Source of the DNA: an uncultured Lentisphaeria bacterium
Lineage (GTDB): Bacteria; Verrucomicrobiota; Lentisphaeria; Victivallales; Victivallaceae
Assembly: GCA_903821255.1 (NCBI GenBank)
Contig: CAIJKT010001084.1
Coordinates: forward strand, 1 to 12,005
DNA: 12,005 nt
Direction: 5' to 3'
The notes under the pieces were generated by a model, which worked only from the letters and a program-made list of their open reading frames with translations, did not search any database and was not told the DNA's origin. A program made the translations under genes and the position numbers. This document shows positions 7,170 through 12,005 of this stretch, piece after piece; position 1 is the first letter of the stretch, and every line of letters starts with the position of its first letter.

Positions 7170-8131
7170 CACTGCGGTTTGACGACCGGCGGTGCGGAAC
7201 GGTTGAGCAAAGACAGAAGATTCCATCCTGAGATTCCGAAGGCCAGCATCACCCCGGCCAGGACCATGAACGCGCCGATGATGTTCAGCGGGCTCATCGT
7301 TTCGCCGAAGAGCAGAAACGCCAGCAAAACCGTGAACAGCGGAGTTAAATACTGCATGATGTTAAGCAGCGATAATTTGATTCTGGCCATCGCTTCATAC
7401 CAGGCGAAAAATGCGATTGCCGTCGGGAAGACCGCGATATACAGCACTGCCGCCCAATGTTCGGGCTGCGCCGCACCCGGGATTGTCAGCTGCCACGGCC
7501 ATAGCGCCCAGACAATCAACAGTTCCGCAAATCCGATAAGGATTCCCCAGGTAGTGGCGGTATATCCCCCCAGACGCTCCACGGTTTTGCCGCTGAATAC
7601 CGCATAGACAGACCAGCAGGCGGCCGAACAGAAAACCATCGAATCGCCGGGAATATTTCCGCTTTTATAAGCGAAGCCGCTTTGCGTGATTACGCCGAGC
7701 ACCAGCAGGCAGCCGGTCAGGCTGATCAGCATTCCGCAAACCATAAATGCATTGATCCGTTTGCCCGCAAAGGTTCCCAGCAGCATGGTCAGTATCGGAC
7801 TCAATGCCATAATCATCGAAGTGTTTATTGCTGATGTATGTATTTGGCCGACAAACAGAAACACGCTCATTCCGACAATTCCAAAGAGGCTCAGCCAAGT
7901 CAGCGCCAGAATATCCTTGAGCTTTATATTGAATAATTGATGCCGGCAGAACAGGCATCCGGAGAAAAACAGCAGCATTCCGCCAATCCCGAAACGGATT
8001 ACAGATAAACTGACCGGGTCGATGCTGCGGTCTTTCAACAGCCAGCGGCCGCCGATAAAAGTAGTGCTCCATAAAAAAGCACTGGTGAAAGCGCAGAAAA
8101 CGCCCCATTGATACGATGCATTTTTATTCAT
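7169..8131 (-). CDS. EamA/DMT-superfamily permease
   Basis: A 320-residue membrane protein with about ten hydrophobic segments in two EamA repeats (roughly 9-145 and 165-300). Landmarks are the first helix AFTSAFLWSTTFIGGRW (14-30), CWSVYAVFSGK (172-182) at the start of repeat two, and the closing block YLTPLFTVLLAFLLFGE (261-277), typical of the family. Members usually export amino acids or other metabolites. Lying after lat and lkr on the same strand, it could move lysine or a pathway product, but the substrate cannot be inferred from sequence. The ATG at 8131 leads straight into the first helix, although no Shine-Dalgarno site is visible. Its 3' end converges on the left operon. Confidence 0.9.
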   Translation of the reverse strand: MNKNASYQWGVFCAFTSAFLWSTTFIGGRWLLKDRSIDPVSLSVIRFGIGGMLLFFSGCLFCRHQLFNIKLKDILALTWLSLFGIVGMSVFLFVGQIHTSAINTSMIMALSPILTMLLGTFAGKRINAFMVCGMLISLTGCLLVLGVITQSGFAYKSGNIPGDSMVFCSAACWSVYAVFSGKTVERLGGYTATTWGILIGFAELLIVWALWPWQLTIPGAAQPEHWAAVLYIAVFPTAIAFFAWYEAMARIKLSLLNIMQYLTPLFTVLLAFLLFGETMSPLNIIGAFMVLAGVMLAFGISGWNLLSLLNRSAPPVVKPQ

Positions 8132-8237
8132 GTAAAAGATAAAAGTTTAGGTTCATATTTCTTTCGTATTTTTTTTCATAAGGAGTCGTCAAAAGATAAC
8201 CTTTACATCTTCGCGATTCTACCGAATGCCTTTGTGT

Positions 8238-8281
8238 TTGCCGGTTCGTTGCATGCCTTCAGGTATGCGCTTTGCCGGCAA
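8238..8281. repeat. Nested imperfect palindrome (large hairpin)
   Basis: The outer arms TTGCCGG (8238-8244) and CCGGCAA (8275-8281) pair perfectly. Inside, GCATGCC (8251-8257) and GGTATGC (8262-8268) pair with one G-T around a TTCA loop. Six-base stretches separate the two stems on each side, making a symmetric internal loop. No T-run follows on either strand, so it is not an intrinsic terminator. REP-like repeat units and structured leaders both look like this. Confidence 0.55.
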
Positions 8282-8303
8282 TTTCCAAAATCACTTCGGG
8301 ATA

Positions 8304-8325
8304 TTTCGCGAAACTTGTCAAGTTT
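8304..8325. promoter_or_regulatory. Two overlapping perfect palindromes downstream of lkr
   Basis: TTTCGCGAAA (8304-8313) and AAACTTG-T-CAAGTTT (8311-8325) are both perfect and share three bases. The second contains TTGACA on the minus strand (8321-8316), a consensus -35 box, but no -10 box stands at the right distance. They lie between the end of lkr and the permease gene and could be an operator for the latter. Confidence 0.35.
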
Positions 8326-8337
8326 ATTAACAGCTCC

Positions 8338-9666
8338 TTAGCGGTTGACATTTGCTATAAAATCTTTTAAATATTCGAATTTCGGCGTTAAATTCCCTTT
8401 ATAGACGATGACTGCTTTTTTTATCTGGTCAGGCAGATCGAAATCATTAAAATCGGCTGAATAATCCGCTTTAATTATTGGAAGGACAAATTGTTTGAAT
8501 GTCGCACAAAATTCCGAAGATGACTCGCGGGCTATTTCGCAAGGCAGATTATCTACGGCAAGAATCATGACTCCTGGCCCTGCAATACCATCTTCCGCCG
8601 TCTGCTTAACGGGGTTATAAACATAGACCGGGTTGCCCGGGGTTGTGCTATGCAGATTGCATTCGATTGCGCCTTCAGTATCGCAACTGACGTCGCCTAT
8701 CACGCGAAGCCGTGGCGGAGAATGCTTAAACAATGCCTCCAGACATTGTTTTGTCACCAGCCTTGGATAACGTTTGTCCCAATAAATAGCATTTATGAGC
8801 ATTGTCAGGCAGGGAACATAATTTTCGAATTTAGCCACATATTTTTCAGGGCGCTGATAATAATCATTAAGATTAAAAGGTGATACCCCGTCCCGCGGGG
8901 CTGCGATATCTTCCTCCCTGAAAACAACTTTATAGACTTTTTTATTTGTGTATTGCTTTTTTTGCACAAAACTATTCAGTTCTGCCGGCGATAGCTCTTC
9001 AACTGGAAGAAGACCATAAATTTCCTGGGCGCCTTTTGATACATTGCCGTAACCTGCAAATCCGCAGATGAAAGGAGCAAGAGCATCGGGCAGGCCGTCT
9101 TTTTTTATCTTCTCCCCGGCCAGGCTGATTGATTCCATAGCCTCATTCAAACTTTTATATTCCAGCGCCTGTTTGATATTAGAAAATGGGTTTTTGATTT
9201 TTTCATTTTCAAGCCTTGAACCCAGAGCCCACAATGAATCTATCATTCCGGCGATGCCGGCCGACCTTCCGAAAAAAAGATTCCTTTTGCCATTTTTGTC
9301 TTCGATCATTTCATAATCAATCAGAGTGCAGCCTAATTCAATTATCTTTTTCAGCATTGGCATATTATACTTCTGGCCTTTTATCGTATGGGAAAAGAAT
9401 GCGTAAGTCTTGGAAGGCCTGAAAAAATCGACAGGCATTTCCTTTATGCCGAAGACAATCGGACATTTGGAAATATCTTCCTGAATTGCGGCTCCGGCTT
9501 TTTCATATTCTTCGTCGCTGAATATTCGTATTGGAGACGGCTGGACGGCGCACGAAATCCCATATTCAAGTTTTAGCTCTTTGATTGCATCGGGAGTAAA
9601 CGGCGCACGGCGTTCCCATTCATTTTTATCCTCCCGCCTGATTCCAAAAATATTTTTTTTACTCAT
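8338..9666 (-). CDS. Stand-alone lysine-ketoglutarate reductase (saccharopine-forming), AASS N-terminal domain type
   Basis: A 442-residue protein matching the LKR half of the bifunctional plant/animal enzyme (AlaDH/PNT superfamily). Landmarks in order: GIRREDKNEWERRAPFTP (8-25), FFSHTIKGQ (90-98) with NMPML and LIDYE after it, the nucleotide-binding block GFAGYGNVSKGAQE (202-215), DVSCDTEGAIE (325-335), and VDNLPCE (371-377). LKR condenses lysine with 2-oxoglutarate using NADPH to give saccharopine (EC 1.5.1.8). The C-terminal saccharopine dehydrogenase domain is absent, so the protein ends where LKR should. Its ATG overlaps the lat stop as ATGA, with AGGAG five bases upstream inside lat, so translation is probably coupled. 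By eye it is richer in A+T than the left operon. The exact substrate is inferred from family similarity. Confidence 0.85.
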   Translation of the reverse strand: MSKKNIFGIRREDKNEWERRAPFTPDAIKELKLEYGISCAVQPSPIRIFSDEEYEKAGAAIQEDISKCPIVFGIKEMPVDFFRPSKTYAFFSHTIKGQKYNMPMLKKIIELGCTLIDYEMIEDKNGKRNLFFGRSAGIAGMIDSLWALGSRLENEKIKNPFSNIKQALEYKSLNEAMESISLAGEKIKKDGLPDALAPFICGFAGYGNVSKGAQEIYGLLPVEELSPAELNSFVQKKQYTNKKVYKVVFREEDIAAPRDGVSPFNLNDYYQRPEKYVAKFENYVPCLTMLINAIYWDKRYPRLVTKQCLEALFKHSPPRLRVIGDVSCDTEGAIECNLHSTTPGNPVYVYNPVKQTAEDGIAGPGVMILAVDNLPCEIARESSSEFCATFKQFVLPIIKADYSADFNDFDLPDQIKKAVIVYKGNLTPKFEYLKDFIANVNR

Positions 9667-11033
9667 TTCTTCTCCTGCGCTTCCGCGCTGTTTTGTTTTA
9701 TATTGTTGCTGTGCTCCATTGTCTGAATGCTTCGCTCAAGCATTTCAAGCATGGAGTTGATTTCATCCATCGTCACATCAAGCGGCGGGCGCAAGCGCAC
9801 GGTCTGTGTTCCCGCGCTCAGCATCAGCAAGCCTTCCTGTTCAAGGGCGATATCAAGCAGGAGAGTTTTTTCAGAGGCCCGGCGAAGAGAAAATCCCTGG
9901 TACAGACCCATTCCACGAACATTGAATATAGTATCCTTATGATGCACGGCGATGTTCTCCAGCCCGGCAATGAGCGCCGCCGCCTTCTCCGGAACCTTCT
10001 CTATAAGTTTTTCATCCTCTACAATTTGCCATTCCCGGCAGAACCGGACCATGTCCGCCAGGGAGCCGCCCCAGGTGCTGTCAAGGACGCCATGATCTTT
10101 CATCGGATATAGCATAAAAATCACTCCGGCGCCGAATTTTTTTGCGGTAGCCACTGCCTGCGGCGGATAAGGCAGATCAAAATAATCGCAGGCGAATATT
10201 TTACCGGTCTGTCCGCCAGCAGTTTGTACTTCATCAAATCCGAGATAGACTTCATAGTCATGAGCAAGCCTGCTCAAGCCCTGGAAAAACTCTTTCTGGG
10301 CCACCCGGTGGCCGCCCGCGCCCTGAATTGGCTCTACAATGATACCTACAATTTCATCTTTGTATTGTTTAAGGCATTCTTCCACTATTTCAAGCGAATG
10401 TTCCGTATGGCCGGCATTAAATTCCGCAGACCGGCTTGTATCAATAAACGGGAACGGCGCTTGAATGTTGCCTGGTATAAATCCACGGAAGTTTTTGGTT
10501 ATTATCGGATCATGTTCAAGCTGCGTGATATTCAGCGCAAAAACCGTGCGGCCATGAAATGCGTGGTCGAAATAAAGAAACCGCCTCGTTTCCGGATGTT
10601 TCCCTTGCGTTATAATTTTCTGGTCATAAAGGTTGATCATATATTTCATCATGTTTTCGACAGCTTCAGCTCCGCTGTTTATCGTATATAGCTCAAGTTT
10701 TTCGTTTTTCATGCATGCCGGGGCTAACCGGTAAAGCAAACGATAATAATCCAGGCAGTAAGGCGTGAGAAAATCCGGATTAGGCACCTTGTTATTGGCG
10801 GCAATGACCAGATTTCTTAAATATTCAGGATCCCGCAATCTTTTATGATTATAGCCTATTAGTTTGGCCCCGTAATGTCCTGCCCAGTCGAAAATCCGGT
10901 CTCCGTCAACTGTGACTAGCCACATGCCGGAGCATTTATCAATATCAAGCACGAAAGGCCAGGGGGCAACAATACAATATTTCTGGAGTTCGTCAATCAT
11001 TGCTCTGCTTTTTACTCCCGTGAATCTTGACAT
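9663..11033 (-). CDS. lat: L-lysine 6-aminotransferase homologue (class III PLP aminotransferase)
   Basis: A 456-residue PLP enzyme. SGAEAVEN (120-127), AFHGRT (158-163), VEPIQGAGG (233-241) and FDEVQTAGG (266-274, cofactor Asp267) are class III landmarks; Lys298 in ATAKKFG is the likely Schiff-base lysine, and DSTWGGSLADMVR (318-330) closes the site. This last block, and NNKVPNPDF (80-88), resemble the lysine 6-aminotransferases of actinobacteria (LNKPSNSD, STWGGNLTDMVR) rather than ornithine or GABA aminotransferases. The reaction would be lysine + 2-oxoglutarate to 2-aminoadipate 6-semialdehyde + glutamate. AAGGAGAG (minus strand, 11048-11041) seven bases before the ATG fixes the start. 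The last 16 residues are a polar tail overlapping the lkr ribosome binding site. An lrp gene lies upstream, as for M. tuberculosis lat. Confidence 0.82.
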   Translation of the reverse strand: MSRFTGVKSRAMIDELQKYCIVAPWPFVLDIDKCSGMWLVTVDGDRIFDWAGHYGAKLIGYNHKRLRDPEYLRNLVIAANNKVPNPDFLTPYCLDYYRLLYRLAPACMKNEKLELYTINSGAEAVENMMKYMINLYDQKIITQGKHPETRRFLYFDHAFHGRTVFALNITQLEHDPIITKNFRGFIPGNIQAPFPFIDTSRSAEFNAGHTEHSLEIVEECLKQYKDEIVGIIVEPIQGAGGHRVAQKEFFQGLSRLAHDYEVYLGFDEVQTAGGQTGKIFACDYFDLPYPPQAVATAKKFGAGVIFMLYPMKDHGVLDSTWGGSLADMVRFCREWQIVEDEKLIEKVPEKAAALIAGLENIAVHHKDTIFNVRGMGLYQGFSLRRASEKTLLLDIALEQEGLLMLSAGTQTVRLRPPLDVTMDEINSMLEMLERSIQTMEHSNNIKQNSAEAQEKK

Positions 11034-11063
11034 TTCAGTTCTCTCCTTAAAAGGGTAAAGTTA

Positions 11064-11150
11064 TCAAATAATCAGCTTTTCAGTTTCCTTGCCAAACAGA
11101 TGAGCTTCCGGCATAAACAGCGGCAACCCAATCTTATCTCCAACGGCATA
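11064..11150 (-). pseudogene. Fossil C-terminus of a MalK/UgpC-type ABC transporter ATPase
   Basis: Read on the minus strand from 11150 to the TGA at 11064-11066, one frame gives about 28 codons containing VGDKIGLPLF, MPEAHLF and GKETEKLII. Sugar-importer ATPases of the MalK/UgpC/MsmK kind end with this pattern: a TOBE strand starting V-G-D, then (D/M)PE-x-x-HLFD-x-ET-x-x-x-I and a stop. No start codon, ribosome binding site or nucleotide-binding domain precedes it; upstream in the same frame is the stop of the lrp-tail copy. I read it as the 3' remnant of a deleted gene. Short length limits certainty. Confidence 0.55.
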
Positions 11151-11193
11151 AAATCATATGTTCAGCCGCAACGTCTCTTTCACGGTTTTCAAC
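11148..11193 (-). pseudogene. Fossil 3' end of a second lrp gene (46-bp diverged copy)
   Basis: This segment matches 11194-11239, the 3' end of the intact lrp gene plus flank, at 39 of 46 positions by eye, and the two copies are directly adjacent. Its minus-strand frame reads LKTVKETLRLNI-stop against LKTVKETLRLDI-stop in the real gene. All seven differences are transitions, and six of them are silent or in third positions; only Asp/Asn changes the protein. That pattern suggests both copies diverged as working genes before this one lost its 5' part. Confidence 0.65.
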
Positions 11194-11239
11194 ATAAAAT
11201 CATATATCCAGCCGTAGCGTTTCCTTCACGGTTTTCAGC
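11148..11239. repeat. Imperfect 46-bp direct repeat (two adjacent units)
   Basis: Unit 1 is 11148-11193 and unit 2 is 11194-11239, head to tail with no spacer and seven mismatches. Unit 2 contains the last codons of lrp and its TGA; unit 1 is the fossil copy. The period of 46 is not a multiple of three, so the two copies are in different frames relative to each other. Confidence 0.85.
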
Positions 11240-11643
11240 ACAAGCGTGGTGCGGCAGTCTTTAACGCCAATGTCGCCGAGCTTCTTGATTAATTCATTGT
11301 GCGAGTCAGGGTCTTTGGTCCTGACTTTCAGCATGTAGTAGAATTCGCCGGCGGCAAAATGCACTTCCTGCACTTCCGGCAGCTCCGCAATCTTCCGGCC
11401 AATATCAAGCGAACCCGGCTTCTCGCCGGTAGCCACCAGAACAAAACTCGACATGCCGCAATCAACGGCACGGTTGTTGACCCGGGTCTCATAGCCCATG
11501 ATGATGCCGTCATGTTCAAGCCGCCTGATCCGTTTCAATACCGCGGACGGCGCGATTCCGACCCGGCGGGCGATTTCTACGTTCGCCATTCTCGCATTTT
11601 CCTGCAAATGGCGCAATATGTCTTTATCTGTATTGTCCAGCAT
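11200..11643 (-). CDS. Lrp/AsnC-family transcriptional regulator
   Basis: A 147-residue regulator of usual length. Residues 1-50 carry the winged helix-turn-helix with the family start LDNTDKDILRHLQENAR (2-18), then VEIARRVGIAPSAVLKRIRRLE (22-43) as the DNA-binding helices. Residues 65-140 form the RAM effector-binding and oligomerisation domain, with the typical AGEFYYMLKVR (98-108). Such proteins bind DNA as dimers or octamers and often sense an amino acid. Being upstream of lat and lkr on the same strand, lysine or a related amino acid is a reasonable effector guess. AAGGAT (minus strand, 11657-11652) lies eight bases before the ATG. A strong promoter and an Lrp-consensus palindrome precede it, pointing to autoregulation. 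Confidence 0.93.
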   Translation of the reverse strand: MLDNTDKDILRHLQENARMANVEIARRVGIAPSAVLKRIRRLEHDGIIMGYETRVNNRAVDCGMSSFVLVATGEKPGSLDIGRKIAELPEVQEVHFAAGEFYYMLKVRTKDPDSHNELIKKLGDIGVKDCRTTLVLKTVKETLRLDI

Positions 11644-11677
11644 TTTAAAATATCCTTATATTCTCTGTAATTGGCAT

Positions 11678-11706
11678 AATATATAATATAATTATCTGAA
11701 AGTCAA
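11678..11706 (-). promoter_or_regulatory. Sigma-70-type promoter of lrp
   Basis: On the minus strand TTGACT (11706-11701) is followed after exactly 17 bases by TATATT (11683-11678), five of six matches for each box. Transcription would begin near 11671, leaving a leader of about 28 bases that contains the AAGGAT ribosome binding site. Confidence 0.7.
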
Positions 11707-11707
11707 G

Positions 11708-11732
11708 TTATTTAGAATATTATTCTAAATAA
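11708..11732. promoter_or_regulatory. Lrp-type operator: perfect 25-bp palindrome
   Basis: Twelve bases on each side of T11720 are perfect inverted repeats. The inner 15 bases, TAGAATATTATTCTA (11713-11727), satisfy every position of the E. coli Lrp consensus YAGHAWATTWTDCTR. The site lies one base upstream of the lrp -35 box, where the regulator could touch or block RNA polymerase, so autoregulation is likely. It may also serve a gene beyond the right edge of the window. Confidence 0.75.
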
Positions 11733-12005
11733 TGGCTTAAAAGATAGCTGATTGTCTAATGAGAAAGCCGCGTGGCATTTTGCCGGTTTATGCTTCCGGG
11801 CAATCGGGGTTTCTTCTAACTTGACTTTTAAAGGAAGACATGGATTTTGCGGTTCATTATTTTAGAAATCAGTCGCTTTTAGACGAAATTTAGTTTGTTT
11901 GATGTAAAAAATTACAAAAATCTACTGAAAGAAGGTTTAACATCTGTAGTTTTTGATATATATTCCTTCACGATATTGTGGATTCTGTATTAATAAACAA
12001 TTAGA
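11733..12005. other. Region upstream of lrp without a convincing gene
   Basis: This 273-base, A/T-rich end of the window has no recognisable protein. A 17-codon frame at 11840-11893 (plus strand, ATG with AAAGGAAG just before it) has a good ribosome binding site but no recognisable product. TTGCCGG (11780-11786) and CCGGGCAA (11796-11803) can form a hairpin with one bulged base and no T-run. A half-site TTTAGAA recurs at 11861-11867, possibly a second weak contact for the regulator. It may hold the promoter of a divergent gene outside the window. Confidence 0.4.

Larger units (their letters stand above)
8132..8337. other. Gene-free region between lkr and the permease gene, rich in palindromes
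   Basis: I find no convincing gene here. Reading on the minus strand from the lkr stop, the region has two short perfect palindromes, then a large nested hairpin, then an A/T-rich stretch before the permease start. A TTGACG hexamer (minus strand, 8192-8187) has no good -10 box. The lkr frame stays open for about 49 codons after its TAA, ending near 8190, and a 77-codon frame is open on the plus strand; neither has a supported start. It may be a structured 5' leader or a dispersed repeat. Confidence 0.5.

Noticed and set aside
8108..8341. 77-codon plus-strand open frame between the two minus-strand genes
   Set aside because: No ribosome binding site near its start, it runs over palindromic sequence, and it has no recognisable family; treated as part of a possible repeat or leader.
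10224..10691. 155-codon plus-strand frame inside lat
   Set aside because: Antisense shadow of a well-matched aminotransferase, with no supporting start signals.
11780..11803. Hairpin upstream of lrp considered as a terminator
   Set aside because: The stem has a bulged base and no T-run follows on either strand.
11840..11893. 17-codon frame with a good ribosome binding site upstream of lrp
   Set aside because: Too short to support from sequence alone, with no amino-acid run suggesting an attenuation leader and no terminator-like structure after it.
1..12005. CRISPR arrays, tRNA or rRNA genes, insertion sequences
   Set aside because: No regularly spaced repeats, tRNA-like or rRNA-like segments, transposase-like proteins or paired terminal inverted repeats were seen.

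Overview
The window reads as a bacterial chromosome segment with two gene blocks that converge near position 7150. Most genes have good Shine-Dalgarno sites and are tightly packed. A LacI regulator in front of an operon of a creatinase-fold protein, a NodB-like deacetylase, a mutarotase-like protein, a short-chain dehydrogenase and a large glycosidase-like protein recalls heterotrophic members of the PVC group, such as Lentisphaerota/Victivallales. That assignment is inference from protein style; there is no rRNA or other marker gene here.

Left block, plus strand, 45-7140: a LacI-family regulator, then five genes that overlap or lie a few bases apart: an M24/creatinase-fold protein lacking several metal ligands, a polysaccharide-deacetylase-like hydrolase, a mutarotase-like beta-sandwich protein, an SDR oxidoreductase, and a 720-residue TIM-barrel glycosidase-like protein with a duplicated N-terminal helical motif. 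A hairpin plus T-run ends the block at about 7141-7169. The set looks like an intracellular route for breaking down an unusual carbohydrate or glycoconjugate. No transporter is included and I cannot name the substrate.

Right block, minus strand, 11643-7169: an Lrp/AsnC regulator, an L-lysine 6-aminotransferase (LAT) homologue, a stand-alone lysine-ketoglutarate reductase (LKR, the N-terminal half of animal and plant AASS) coupled to it through an ATGA overlap, and an EamA/DMT permease. This looks like an Lrp-controlled lysine module. Both enzymes act on the epsilon-amino group of lysine, and no saccharopine dehydrogenase is present to finish the LKR route. The lrp promoter has a clear TTGACT-N17-TATATT and, just upstream, a perfect 25-bp palindrome whose 15-bp core fits the E. 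coli Lrp consensus.

The lrp-lat gap (11034-11199) holds two gene fossils: a second, diverged copy of the last codons of lrp, and in the same frame the C-terminus of a MalK/UgpC-type ABC ATPase. The lkr-eamA gap (8132-8337) holds nested palindromes. The right end (11733-12005) holds no convincing gene.
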